Shown in pieces: positions 55,362 through 63,164 of a DNA stretch of 64,000 bases. The notes below the pieces were generated by a model, which saw nothing but the letters and a program-made list of their open reading frames with translations, had not been told where the DNA came from and did no database searches. The translations under genes and the position numbers were made by a program. Source of the stretch: Synechococcus sp. CS-1325. Lineage in GTDB: Bacteria > Cyanobacteriota > Cyanobacteriia > PCC-6307 > Cyanobiaceae. The number at the start of each line of letters is the position of its first letter. Position 1 is the first letter of the stretch. Location of the stretch: contig JAHLYW010000043.1 of assembly GCA_025128135.1 (NCBI GenBank), positions 1-64,000 of the forward strand, written 5' to 3'.

Positions 55362-55383
55362 GGTTAACGATGGGCCCTGTCCA
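55362..55383 (-). repeat. IS right terminal inverted repeat
   Basis: Reversed, this reads TGGACAG, GGCCC, ATCGTTAACC, matching the left end core without the left-end insertions. Confidence 0.7.
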
Positions 55384-55788
55384 GAAAAACCAGACCACCT
55401 CATTCCTCCATCCAGCCGCCCTGATCTGGATTTGTGCCTTGATCAGCAGGCTGAGCAGCAAGAGCACCGTGGCCTGCAGGCCGGCGATCCTGGCGGCGGT
55501 GAGGGGGGAGGGGGAGAGCAGGAGCATCGGAAAGGGGCGAGGGGCGTGAACCAATCGTGGCGAGGCTGGTGCTGCTGCTGGGGAGCAAGCCCACAGCTGG
55601 ATCCGTCGTCACCCCAGAAGCCCAACCAGCTCAACTTGGCAGGTCGTTCAGGACAATCAGGTGCCTGAGCAAGGACGACCAGCAGAGCGGGTTGTGCCGC
55701 AGCCCAGTGCAATCCACAGCAGCACGAGGGCGAACTGACCGTTGCCGCAGATCAACTGCCCCCACTGCCCTGCAAGCGATCTCACCAA
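55384..55788. other. 405-base stretch with no supported gene, right flank of the IS
   Basis: A minus-strand frame (55357-55554) encodes a hydrophobic piece (ARIAGLQATVLLLLSLLIKA) that runs into the IS end, so it could be the start of a membrane protein gene cut by the insertion; the left flank does not continue it. A Gly/Pro-rich minus frame at 55443-55712 looks like noise. The tRNA-Leu begins at the right end of this stretch. Confidence 0.5.
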
Positions 55789-55872
55789 TGGGGGCAGGGG
55801 GACTTGAACCCCCACAGTGTTGCCACCTGCGGATTTTAAGTCCGCTGCGTCTACCGATTTCGCCATGCCCCC
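55789..55872 (-). tRNA. trnL: tRNA-Leu (anticodon TAA), no intron
   Basis: 84-nt class II tRNA on the minus strand: acceptor GGGGGCA/TGCCCCC, D-arm, anticodon stem GCGGA/TCCGC with loop CTTAAAA (anticodon TAA), a long variable arm (GGTGGCAACACT region) and T-arm GGGGG-TTCAAGT-CCCCC, discriminator A. The anticodon loop is continuous, so the group I intron of many cyanobacterial trnL-UAA genes is missing. Right edge of the accessory region; upstream of ndhL on the other strand. Confidence 0.97.
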
Positions 55873-55913
55873 TGGCGCGGACAGCTTAGATTTCAGGCAA
55901 CGGTTCCTGAACC

Positions 55914-56165
55914 ATGTCATTGCCAGGGTTGCTCAGCTCGCTTTCCCCGGAAACCCTGGGCGTGTTGATCGCTTATGTGGTTGTGGCCGGTGCCTATCTC
56001 GTGGTCGTGCCGCTGGCCCTCTACTGGTGGATGAACAAGCGCTGGACCGTGATGGGCAAACTGGAGCGCCTGGGTGTGTATGGCCTGGTGTTTCTGTTCT
56101 TCCCAGGGCTGATCCTGTTCTCACCCTTCCTCAACCTGCGCCTAGCCGGCCAGGGAGAGGCCTGA
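55914..56165 (+). CDS. ndhL: NAD(P)H-quinone oxidoreductase subunit L
   Basis: 83 residues with two to three membrane helices ([40 protein letters not shown]) and the NdhL pattern [20 protein letters not shown] and FLNLR. NdhL is a small, cyanobacteria/chloroplast-specific subunit of the thylakoid NDH-1 complex needed for its activity. ATG at 55914. It is followed after 4 bases by the DUF3007 gene and then trpA, an order common in cyanobacteria. Confidence 0.93.
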   Translation: MSLPGLLSSLSPETLGVLIAYVVVAGAYLVVVPLALYWWMNKRWTVMGKLERLGVYGLVFLFFPGLILFSPFLNLRLAGQGEA

Positions 56166-56169
56166 GCCG

Positions 56170-56523
56170 ATGACCCGGGGTCAGTCGCTGCTGCTTGGTC
56201 TCGGCGTGTTCGCTTTGGGTGGGCTGGGCTACGCCGGTTTCAGGTTGGCGGGCTTTGAAGCGAGCTCAGCCGGCATCGCCGCCGAGGCCGTGCTGATTCT
56301 CGGCGTGGTCGCCTGGACAGCCAGCTACCTGTTCCGGGTGGTGACCGGCAGGATGAGCTTCATGGAGCAGCGCCGCCAGTACCGCGCCGCCTACGACCAG
56401 CAAACCACCGACTCGCTCCAGAAGCAGTTCGACGCCCTCTCCCCAGCCGATCAGGAGGCCCTGTTGCGCGAAATCGGCCAACTCACCGACGACCCCGGCA
56501 AGCAGCCGGCTCCTTCCCCCTGA
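56170..56523 (+). CDS. DUF3007 family membrane protein
   Basis: 117 residues: two membrane helices ([40 protein letters not shown]), then [20 protein letters not shown] and a soluble tail with [16 protein letters not shown]. This is the DUF3007 pattern, found mainly in cyanobacteria and plastid-bearing organisms, and almost always beside ndhL. A role near the NDH-1 complex is inferred from the neighbour. Function unproven. Confidence 0.88.
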   Translation: MTRGQSLLLGLGVFALGGLGYAGFRLAGFEASSAGIAAEAVLILGVVAWTASYLFRVVTGRMSFMEQRRQYRAAYDQQTTDSLQKQFDALSPADQEALLREIGQLTDDPGKQPAPSP

Positions 56524-56537
56524 AAGCCACCTCCGCC

Positions 56538-57371
56538 TTGCCCCAACCCCCAACCGATCGCCTTGCTGCCGGCGCCATCCAGGCCCGCTTCCAGGCCCTG
56601 GCCGCCGACAGGCGCTGCGCCCTGATGCCCTTCCTGATGGCGGGGGATCCCGACCTGGACACAACAGCTCGCACCATGCTGGCACTGCAGGCTGCCGGGG
56701 CTGATGTGATCGAACTGGGTGTTCCCTACAGCGATCCCCTCGCCGATGGTCCGGTGATCCAGGCCGCCGCCGCCCGTGCCCTCGCCGCCGGCACCACCCC
56801 AGCCAGGGTGCTGGAGATGCTGGCCAGCCTGCGCGGCCAGCTCACCATCCCGGTGGTTCTGTTCACCTACACCAATCCCCTGCTCAACCTGGGCATGGCG
56901 GCCTTCTGCCATCGGGCCGCCGCCGCCGGCGCCGCTGGCCTGCTGGTGCCCGATCTGCCGCTGGAGGAAGCGGAGCGGCTCTCCCCGCTCGCCGCCGCCG
57001 AAGGGCTGGATCTGGTTCTTCTGGTTGCCCCCACCACCCCGGCGGCGCGCATGGCCAGGATCGCCGCCGCCAGCCGGGGCTTCACCTATCTGGTCAGCGT
57101 CACCGGCGTGACCGGGGTGCGCAGCCGGCTGGAATCCCGGGTGGCAGGGCTGGTGGAGCAACTCAAAGAGTGTGGCTCCACTCCGGTGGCGGTCGGTTTC
57201 GGCATCTCCGGCACCGACCAGGCCCGCCAGGTGCGGGACTGGGGCGCCGATGGCGCCATCGTCGGCAGTGCGCTGGTGGCGCGCATGGCAGCGGCCAGCC
57301 AGGCAGGAGGCGATCCGGTGGCAACCGCGGCAACGTTCTGCGCCGAGCTGCGCCAAGCCCTCGACAGCTGA
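56538..57371 (+). CDS. trpA: Tryptophan synthase alpha chain
   Basis: 277-residue TIM barrel that cleaves indole-3-glycerol phosphate to indole. [20 protein letters not shown] is the start of the barrel with the catalytic Glu in [20 protein letters not shown], then the second catalytic residue Asp in [12 protein letters not shown]. The phosphate-binding [14 protein letters not shown] is at the C-terminus. TTG start at 56538, 14 bases after the DUF3007 stop. TrpB would be coded elsewhere. Confidence 0.95.
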   Translation: MPQPPTDRLAAGAIQARFQALAADRRCALMPFLMAGDPDLDTTARTMLALQAAGADVIELGVPYSDPLADGPVIQAAAARALAAGTTPARVLEMLASLRGQLTIPVVLFTYTNPLLNLGMAAFCHRAAAAGAAGLLVPDLPLEEAERLSPLAAAEGLDLVLLVAPTTPAARMARIAAASRGFTYLVSVTGVTGVRSRLESRVAGLVEQLKECGSTPVAVGFGISGTDQARQVRDWGADGAIVGSALVARMAAASQAGGDPVATAATFCAELRQALDS

Positions 57372-57376
57372 AACCG

Positions 57377-58018
57377 ATGCCTGAACAGCCAGCGGTCTTC
57401 GGTTTCAACCTCGACCTGCCCTATTCCGAAGCCTGCGAACGCAACAAGCAGCCGATCCTCGAAGCCCTGCGCAGCTGGCTGCCTCCGGAGGCCACGGTGC
57501 TGGAGCTGGGCTCCGGGAGCGGCCAGCACGCTGTTCACATCTGCAGAAACCTGGCAGTGCGCTGGCAACCCAGTGATCGCCCCGCCTATCTGGCGGGCCT
57601 GCAACGCCGCTGGGCACTGGAGGCTGAGGGGCTGAAACCCGGCACACTCCAGCCACCGATCGAACTCGACGTGACCCGCCCAGAGCAGTGGCCGACGGGG
57701 CCCTTCGATGCCCTGTTCACGGCCAACACGGCCCACATCATGCCCTGGGCTGCCGTGAAACAGCTCCTGGCCCTCAGCGCCCGGCTGCTGAACGCCGATG
57801 CGCTACTGCTGCTCTATGGCCCGTTCAGCGACAACGGCGTCCACACCAGCGCCAGCAACGCCGCCTTTGATGCCCATCTGCGCAGCCTCGATCCGGCCAT
57901 GGGTGTGCGCGATGCCCGGCTGCTGGCTCTTGAAGCAGCAGCGGTGGGCCTCAGGCCGGCAGCCGACCTGAACCTGCCCGCCAACAACCGGATCCTGATC
58001 TTCCGGCGCTCCGGCTAG
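57377..58018 (+). CDS. DUF938 SAM-dependent methyltransferase-like protein
   Basis: 213 residues from ATG 57377, 5 bases after trpA. SEACERNKQPILEALRSWLP, then VLELGSGSGQHAVHICRNLA is the SAM-binding motif I of DUF938; WQPSDRPAYLAGLQRRWALE, FDALFTANTAHIMPWAAVKQ and LLLYGPFSDNGVHTSASNAAF are further conserved segments of that family. The substrate is unknown. The open frame extends upstream into trpA, but this ATG gives family length. Confidence 0.88.
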   Translation: MPEQPAVFGFNLDLPYSEACERNKQPILEALRSWLPPEATVLELGSGSGQHAVHICRNLAVRWQPSDRPAYLAGLQRRWALEAEGLKPGTLQPPIELDVTRPEQWPTGPFDALFTANTAHIMPWAAVKQLLALSARLLNADALLLLYGPFSDNGVHTSASNAAFDAHLRSLDPAMGVRDARLLALEAAAVGLRPAADLNLPANNRILIFRRSG

Positions 58019-58081
58019 CCCATCGATCCCATCGATTCAGCCCCAGGGTCTTCGTAGCATTGGGGGTATGAGCCACAGCCG

Positions 58082-59932
58082 ATGAACCCGCTGGCACCGT
58101 CCTGCCATCGCCCGGCAGCGGCCGGGCCCCTGCTCCAGGGGGTCAGGCGGGTGGCCCTGCTGGGCATGCCCAACACCGGCAAGTCCACCCTGTTCAACTG
58201 CCTCACCGGTGGCGAGGCGCGGGTGGCCAACTGGCCGGGCCTCACCGTGGAGTTGTTGCGGGGCGCCCTGCCGAGCGATTGCCACGGCCGCCCCTACGAG
58301 CTGGTCGATCTGCCAGGCATTCACGATCTGCTGGGCAGCAGCGAAGACGAACTGGTCGTCAGGCGATTTCTGGAGCAGCACCCGCCGGACCTGGCGGTGG
58401 TGGTTGTCAATGCCAGCCAGGTGAACAGCCAGCTGCGCCTGGCCCTGGAGCTGCAGGCCACCGGCCTGCCGCTGTTGGTCGTCCTGAACATGGCTGATGA
58501 AGCCGAGCGCTTCGGCGTGGTGGTCGATCAGGCGCGGCTCAGCGAGGAACTGCAGCGGCCGGTGCTGGTGATCAGCGCCCGCCGCAACCAGGGAATCGCC
58601 GAGCTGCTCAGGTGGATCCATCAGGCCGATCAGATCCACCCTGCCGCCCCTATTGCCCTGACTCCTTCAGGGCTCGACCAGCGGCTTCTGGAGTTGAACG
58701 AGCGTTGCGTGCAGCTGCCGGAGGGCCTGTTCGATCAACTCAGCCATCAGATCGACCGGGTGCTGCTCAACCCCGGCGTGGGCATGGTGGCCTTCCTGGC
58801 CGTGATGCTGGCGATGTTCCAGTTGATCTATGCGATTGGCGTGCCGATCCAGGAGTTGATGGGACTGGGCTTCGACGCCATCCAGCGCAGCGCCCTTCTG
58901 CCGGCCCTGGCCGTGATCGGCCTGCCGGAGTTCCTGATCGGCTTGCTGAGCGATGGGCTGTGGCTGGGAATCACCACGGTGATCAGCTTCATGCCGATCA
59001 TCTTTCTCTTCTACCTGATGATCGCCCTGATCGAAGATTCAGGCTATCTCGCCCGCTCCGCCTTCCTGATGGACGGTGTGATGCACTGGCTGGGCATGGA
59101 CGGTCGCTCCTTCGTGCTGCAGATCATGGGCTTCGGCTGCAACGTGCCGGCGATCATGGGCACCCGGGTGATCCGCGATCGCTCCCAGCGATTGCTTGCG
59201 ATGCTGGTGATTCCCTTCTCGCTCTGCCAGGCACGGCTGGCCGTGTTCGTGTTCATGGCCGGAGCCTTCTTCGCCAGGCCCTGGTGGGCCCCTGGCCTGG
59301 TGATTTTCGGCTTCTACAGCATGAGCTTCGTGGCGGCGATCCTCACGGCGCTGCTGTTCCGCCACCTGTACCCGAGTTCCGAAGCCTTTGTGCTGGAACT
59401 GCCGCCCTATCGCCTGCCGAGCCTGGCCACCATGCTGAAGAAGGCCAGCCTGGAAATGAAGAACTTCTTCGTCACCACCCGCCAGTTCATCATCGTGGGC
59501 GTGATCGCGATCTGGCTGCTCAATCACCTGCCGCTCGGGGTGGATCAGCTGGCCGGTCAGTCCTTTGCCGGCCAGATCGGCCTGCTGACCCAGCCCCTGC
59601 TCGGGCCGATCGGCATGAATCCCCAACTCACCGTTTCGCTGATCTTCGGCTTCATCGCCAAGGAAATCCTGCTCGGGGCGATGGCGGTGATCTACGCCAC
59701 CTCCCAGGCCGATCTGGGGGCGGCGATGGTGGCTTCGATCACGCCACTGCAGGCCCTGAGCTTCATGATGTTCACCCTCCTCTACACCCCCTGCCTTTCC
59801 ACCGTGGCGATTCAGCTCAAGGAATCGAAGAGCAAGGCCTTCACCTGGCTATCGGTGGGCTGGTCGCTGGCCCTGGCCTGGCTGCTGGCTTTCCTGCTCT
59901 ATCAGGGTGGCCTGAAACTGGGGCTGGGCTGA
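58082..59932 (+). CDS. feoB: Ferrous iron transport protein B
   Basis: 616 residues. The GTPase domain has G1 GMPNTGKST at 28-36, the G2 Thr in WPGLTVE, G3 DLPG and G4 NMAD. The membrane part has the Gate motifs (IALIEDSGYLARSAFLMDGV; GFGCNVPAIMGTRVIRDRSQ) and LTVSLIFGFIAKEILLGAMA with the final YTPCLSTVA. It imports Fe2+. The length is at the short end; a long C-terminal cytosolic domain is absent. ATG at 58082. feoA faces it on the opposite strand. Confidence 0.96.
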   Translation: MNPLAPSCHRPAAAGPLLQGVRRVALLGMPNTGKSTLFNCLTGGEARVANWPGLTVELLRGALPSDCHGRPYELVDLPGIHDLLGSSEDELVVRRFLEQHPPDLAVVVVNASQVNSQLRLALELQATGLPLLVVLNMADEAERFGVVVDQARLSEELQRPVLVISARRNQGIAELLRWIHQADQIHPAAPIALTPSGLDQRLLELNERCVQLPEGLFDQLSHQIDRVLLNPGVGMVAFLAVMLAMFQLIYAIGVPIQELMGLGFDAIQRSALLPALAVIGLPEFLIGLLSDGLWLGITTVISFMPIIFLFYLMIALIEDSGYLARSAFLMDGVMHWLGMDGRSFVLQIMGFGCNVPAIMGTRVIRDRSQRLLAMLVIPFSLCQARLAVFVFMAGAFFARPWWAPGLVIFGFYSMSFVAAILTALLFRHLYPSSEAFVLELPPYRLPSLATMLKKASLEMKNFFVTTRQFIIVGVIAIWLLNHLPLGVDQLAGQSFAGQIGLLTQPLLGPIGMNPQLTVSLIFGFIAKEILLGAMAVIYATSQADLGAAMVASITPLQALSFMMFTLLYTPCLSTVAIQLKESKSKAFTWLSVGWSLALAWLLAFLLYQGGLKLGLG

Positions 59933-59938
59933 GCTCGC

Positions 59939-60169
59939 TCAGTCGCTGATCGGCGCCACCTCCATCTGGATGCCATCCCGGCGGCGCAGCATGAACTCCA
60001 GCAGCCCCACCCGCACATGCAGGATGCCGCCGGGGAAACCTCGTCGCACCACCTGGAGCGTGATGCCCGGTTTCACTCCCATCGCCCGCAGGCGCTCCCG
60101 CAGGGAAGGATCGGCCGGAAGGCTGCCCAGCAAGACCATCGCGCCGATCGGGGCTTCAGCCAGAGACAT
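59939..60169 (-). CDS. feoA: Ferrous iron transport protein A
   Basis: 76 residues from ATG 60169, which has AAGGGG three bases upstream (an ATG at 60187 is possible). SLPADPSLRERLRAMGVKPG, ITLQVVRRGFPGGILHVRVG and EFMLRRRDGIQMEV are the SH3-like FeoA domain. It assists FeoB at the cytoplasmic face. It is coded on the opposite strand, tail to tail with feoB, 6 bases apart, instead of the common feoAB operon. Confidence 0.93.
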   Translation of the reverse strand: MSLAEAPIGAMVLLGSLPADPSLRERLRAMGVKPGITLQVVRRGFPGGILHVRVGLLEFMLRRRDGIQMEVAPISD

Positions 60170-60251
60170 CGACCCCTTCCGGTCCATGGATCTGACCCTA
60201 GGGCGGCCGATGGCTCGCTAGTTTCAGCAGTGCCGATGGGGCCATGGGCCG

Positions 60252-60518
60252 ATGCGTTTCGTCCTCTGGGGCACCTACTGCGACGACGCCCTCACCAGGC
60301 GGGCCCCCTACCGCAGCGAGCATCTGGCCGGGTTGCAGCGCCAGAAGCAGGAGGGTGTGCTGATCACCCTCGGCCCCACCGAGGGCAGCACCCACGTGTT
60401 CGGCATCTACGAAGCCGATTCCCGTGAGCAGGTTGAAGCCCTTCTCCGCGACGACATCTACTGGCGCCAGGGGATCTGGACCGAGCTGAAGGTGTATCCC
60501 TGGATTCAGGCCTTCTGA
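60252..60518 (+). CDS. YciI-like protein
   Basis: 88 residues: MRFVLWGTYCDDALTRRAPY, then RSEHLAGLQRQKQEGVLITL and YEADSREQVEALLRDDIYWR, with the conserved H (RSEHL) and D (RDDIY) of the YCII dimeric ferredoxin-like fold. Catalytic role unproven in most members. ATG at 60252. Its last 13 bases overlap the tail of the convergent cytochrome gene. Confidence 0.9.
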   Translation: MRFVLWGTYCDDALTRRAPYRSEHLAGLQRQKQEGVLITLGPTEGSTHVFGIYEADSREQVEALLRDDIYWRQGIWTELKVYPWIQAF

Positions 60519-60883
60519 GCGGGAGCAGGGCGGGGCCAGTCAGCCAGGGCCTGCCGCCACACCCACTCAGCCACCAGGGCAGGGCCATCTTCGCCGAGCA
60601 CCTTGGCGTAGCCACCCATCTGGCCGATTCCACCGGCGGCGATCGTGGCGATCAGCTCCGGACCCTCGATGCCGTTGCGTTGCAGCGCCGCCAGTTTCAA
60701 GGTCTTGTTGCGGCGGAGGATGTTGCCGCCATGGATGTGGCAACCGGAGCAGTGGGCCTCGAAAAGCTGCTCACCACTGGCCCCATAGGCCGAGCTGGGC
60801 CAGCTCAACAGCAGAAAGAGAGCCAGCAGGAAGGCAGCGGCCAGCAGGCGCCTCCACCAGGGATGGGCAGAGGCTTCGGTCAT
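60506..60883 (-). CDS. Cytochrome c6-like protein
   Basis: 125 residues with a signal peptide (about 1-34) and a class I heme c motif CSGCH at 45-49. NILRRNKTLKLAALQRNGIE follows as in c6-type cytochromes. The segment that supplies the axial Met reads GGIGQMGGYAKVLGEDGPA, less like the usual N-x-M-P-A-F of PetJ, so it is closer to the c6B/c6C types of unsettled function than to plastocyanin-replacing PetJ. Lumenal or periplasmic. Confidence 0.87.
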   Translation of the reverse strand: MTEASAHPWWRRLLAAAFLLALFLLLSWPSSAYGASGEQLFEAHCSGCHIHGGNILRRNKTLKLAALQRNGIEGPELIATIAAGGIGQMGGYAKVLGEDGPALVAEWVWRQALADWPRPAPAQKA

Positions 60884-60956
60884 TCGGCGCCAGCCCTGGC
60901 AAGCGAAGCGTGGTGGGGCTCACGACAACGGATCAGGGCGCCCATGGCCACCAAGC

Positions 60957-61199
60957 TCACTGATCGATCGGCAGACCAGCCTGCTTGGCCCTGAGATAGC
61001 GCTGGTAAAGATCGAGCGGCGAGCGGTAGCGCTGGGGAAGGCAGTCATGCAGGCGCTGCAGATTGTGCCAGCAATGGGTGCGCTCAATGCGCTCCTGGCT
61101 GCGATCATCAGCGACCAACCGCCGGAGGGCCTGGCAATAGGCGGAAAAACCTGCTTCCAGTTCTCCGATCGTGAGCGGTTTGGAATCGGCCATGGTCAT
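60957..61199 (-). CDS. Small conserved hypothetical protein (80 aa)
   Basis: 80 residues from ATG 61199, or 78 from ATG 61193 (MTMADSKPLTIGELEAGFSA; YCQALRRLVADDRSQERIER; THCWHNLQRLHDCLPQRYRS). Soluble, helical, with three cysteines and two histidines clustered in the middle. Family not recognised. The longer open frame (to 61313) overlaps the upstream region of the GNAT gene on the other strand. It lies 73 bases upstream of the cytochrome gene, same strand. Confidence 0.62.
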   Translation of the reverse strand: MTMADSKPLTIGELEAGFSAYCQALRRLVADDRSQERIERTHCWHNLQRLHDCLPQRYRSPLDLYQRYLRAKQAGLPIDQ

Positions 61200-61315
61200 T
61201 CGCTGCTGATCTCCATGGGCCTGCGTTGACCGTATAAAGGAACGTGCCTTGAAGGTGAGTGTATCGGCCCGTTCGGTCCGATCTCGTTTCATTTCTTCGC
61301 AGCCCTGGAGCAACC

Positions 61316-61810
61316 ATGACCCCGCTGCGGCCGCTCGGCAGCCACGACATCGACGAGGTGATCGCCGTTTACCGCGACGCGGTGCTCAGCCAGGCTCCCC
61401 GGATCTACAGCCACGCCCAGGTGAAAGCCTGGGCAGAGCTGGCTGCGGGCCGTGCCAGCCTGCCGCTGGAACTGGCCCGTGGCATCGGGATGGTCAGCAC
61501 CGGCGGCGTGGATCGAGACGGCAGCCCCTCCGGGCCGATCGAGGCCTTCGCCCTGCTTGATCCCGTCGATCGGATCTCACTGCTTTACTGCCGTGGGCGC
61601 TCCTGCCGGCAGGGGAGGGGGCGAGCCCTGCTGAAGGCCCTTGAAAGTGAGGCCCGCAGGGCCGGGGCGATCCGGCTCCGTACGGAGGCCAGTTTTCTCT
61701 CACGGCCGCTGTTCGAGCGGCTGGGCTGGCAGGTGGACGGGCTCGAGACCCTGCCGCTGGGCGGGGTGATCTTTCACCGCTTTCTGATGTCAAAGCCCCT
61801 GCTGCCCTGA
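61316..61810 (+). CDS. GNAT family N-acetyltransferase
   Basis: 164 residues from ATG 61316. RPLGSHDIDEVIAVYRDAVL opens the fold; IEAFALLDPVDRISLLYCRG with SCRQGRGRALLKALESEARR contains the Q/R-x-x-G-x-G/A acetyl-CoA loop, and LRTEASFLSRPLFERLGWQV the C-terminal strand and F-E-R-L-G-W turn. The substrate cannot be told. The ORF extends upstream to 61259, but ATG 61316 fits the family start. Next gene begins 42 bases on. Confidence 0.9.
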   Translation: MTPLRPLGSHDIDEVIAVYRDAVLSQAPRIYSHAQVKAWAELAAGRASLPLELARGIGMVSTGGVDRDGSPSGPIEAFALLDPVDRISLLYCRGRSCRQGRGRALLKALESEARRAGAIRLRTEASFLSRPLFERLGWQVDGLETLPLGGVIFHRFLMSKPLLP

Positions 61811-61852
61811 AGCCAGCCCACCAGGCAGACTGAACACCCCCCCGCTGCTCCA

Positions 61853-62413
61853 ATGGCCGAGAAGGACCTGCAGCGCTTTCTGACCAAGGTGGACCAGCTC
61901 AATGCCTTCGTGGCCCTGAGCCGCCGTGACCCCGGGCTCGGCGAGGCCCTGCGGAACTGCTCCGATCACGCCAGCGTCGTGGCCCTGGCCCGAAGGCATG
62001 GCTTCGAGATCGGCCGCCGCTGGGGCGAAGACCACCAGGATCAGCCGCTCGATCCAGGCTCGGGGCGGGGTCTGGAGGCCCCCCCGAAGCCGAACCCGAA
62101 GCCGCCCAACCTGCTGGCGAGCCACTGCCCGGAACCGGGCCAGGAAGCCACCGAGTTGGTACTGGAGGCGCCCGGACTGCGGCTGGAGCGGATTCACTCC
62201 TGCAGCCACAGCGGGGAGTGGCAGGAGCAGAGCGGTTCGGAATGGGTGCTGCTGCTCAGCGGCCGGGCGCAGGTGCAGTTCGCCGATGAGCCGCAGCCAC
62301 GCCAGCTGGCCTGCGGAGACTGGCTGGTGATCGCCCCCGGCCGCCGCCACCGGGTGGTGGCTACCGATCCGTCACCTGGAACGCTCTGGCTGACGCTGAC
62401 CTGGACGCCTTGA
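61853..62413 (+). CDS. Nif11-cupin fusion protein
   Basis: 186 residues. The first 58 (DLQRFLTKVDQLNAFVALSR; RDPGLGEALRNCSDHASVVA; LARRHGFEIGRRW) are a Nif11 domain with its L-x-F-x-x-x-V and C-S-D-x-x-x-V-V-x-L-A segments. A Pro/Lys linker leads to a single-domain cupin (about 100-186; SGSEWVLLLSGRAQVQFADE; LACGDWLVIAPGRRHRVVA). The metal-binding His/Glu set is partial. Such pairings occur in marine picocyanobacteria; the function is unknown. Its last 53 bases overlap the convergent psiE-like gene. Confidence 0.85.
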   Translation: MAEKDLQRFLTKVDQLNAFVALSRRDPGLGEALRNCSDHASVVALARRHGFEIGRRWGEDHQDQPLDPGSGRGLEAPPKPNPKPPNLLASHCPEPGQEATELVLEAPGLRLERIHSCSHSGEWQEQSGSEWVLLLSGRAQVQFADEPQPRQLACGDWLVIAPGRRHRVVATDPSPGTLWLTLTWTP

Positions 62414-62858
62414 GAGCCTTGAGATCAGCCTGGCGCACCAGCCAGTAGCCGATCGAAAGACCCACCACCATCAGGGCCAGACCGAGGAGCAGCTCAGGCT
62501 TGTTCTCGGCACCCGGCGGCAGCACGATCACCTTCCGAGCCACGGCCGTGAGCGCCGTGATCAAGACCAGCTCGATCTGCACGACATGGCGCCGCAGATA
62601 GGCGGTGACGTTCTGAAGCACCTCCAGGGCGATCAGCAGGGTGAGGACGTCACCGAGAATGCGGATCATGTCATCACCCAGCCAGCCGGTGGCGGGGTTG
62701 CCGAACTCCGCGAGCACGGAGAGAACCAACTGAACGGTTCCCGCCACGATCACCACACAGATCAGCAGGGAGAGAAGCTTGGCGAGCTGCCGCTCAAACC
62801 GTTCGACCATGCCGAGGAAGGCCTCGTCGGCGAACATCGCGCGAAAGCGGCTCATCAA
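62361..62858 (-). CDS. PsiE-like (phosphate-starvation-inducible) membrane protein
   Basis: 165 residues, four membrane helices (LLSLLICVVIVAGTVQLVLS; RILGDVLTLLIALEVLQNVT; VVQIELVLITALTAVARKVI; LGLALMVVGLSIGYWLVRQA). The ALEVLQNVTAYLRRHVVQIELVL and AVARKVIVLP segments match the PsiE family (PF06146). Function unclear. The start overlaps the upstream gene as ATGA, and the last 53 bases run antisense to the Nif11-cupin gene. Confidence 0.88.
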   Translation of the reverse strand: MMSRFRAMFADEAFLGMVERFERQLAKLLSLLICVVIVAGTVQLVLSVLAEFGNPATGWLGDDMIRILGDVLTLLIALEVLQNVTAYLRRHVVQIELVLITALTAVARKVIVLPPGAENKPELLLGLALMVVGLSIGYWLVRQADLKALKASRSASARAFQVTDR

Positions 62859-63133
62859 TTCTTGAAGGGGCTGTACTCGGGCTTGGCCGGGGTATCGCTG
62901 GGCGAGTTCTCGATCGCCGTGTTGCAGGTGACCGAACCATCCGCCGCCGTCACGCAGTCCACCGGCTTGATCCGGGTTGAAGGACCGACGTTGCTGCCGC
63001 GTTTGAGCAGGTAGCTCTCACTCTGGGCCCAGGCAGCCGGGGCACTCCAGGTTCCGGAGACAAGCATCAGTGCCGTGGCCATCAAGGCCAGCCACAGGCT
63101 TCCGGAACGGGGGCGAAATCGCAGCAGCATCAT
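62855..63133 (-). CDS. Small secreted protein (hypothetical)
   Basis: 92 residues from ATG 63133 with a signal peptide (WLALMATALMLVSGTWSAPA, cleavage near AWA). The mature part is short and polar with two cysteines (VDCVTAADGSVTCNTAIENS) that could form a disulfide. Its stop overlaps the psiE-like start by 4 bases, so they are coupled. No family recognised; the ORF upstream of 63133 is a shadow. Confidence 0.65.
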   Translation of the reverse strand: MMLLRFRPRSGSLWLALMATALMLVSGTWSAPAAWAQSESYLLKRGSNVGPSTRIKPVDCVTAADGSVTCNTAIENSPSDTPAKPEYSPFKN

Positions 63134-63164
63134 GGCCGGGGCAGGGGCCCACCACTCTGCCTGC

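Larger units (their letters stand above)
54156..55383 (-). mobile_element. IS3-family insertion sequence
   Basis: About 1228 bp carrying orfA and orfB of an IS3-type transposase, both on the minus strand. The ends form an imperfect inverted repeat: TGGACAG, GGCCC and ATCGTTAACC occur in the same order at the left end (54156-54186) and, reversed, at the right end (55362-55383), with small insertions on the left. No clear 3-4 bp target duplication is visible (TTAT on the left, GAAA on the right), so the insertion may be old or the ends slightly off. It lies in the gene-poor island. Confidence 0.88.

Noticed and set aside
55443..55712. Minus-strand 89-codon frame right of the IS
   Set aside because: Pro/Ser/Cys-rich, frame-shadow composition, no start context or family.
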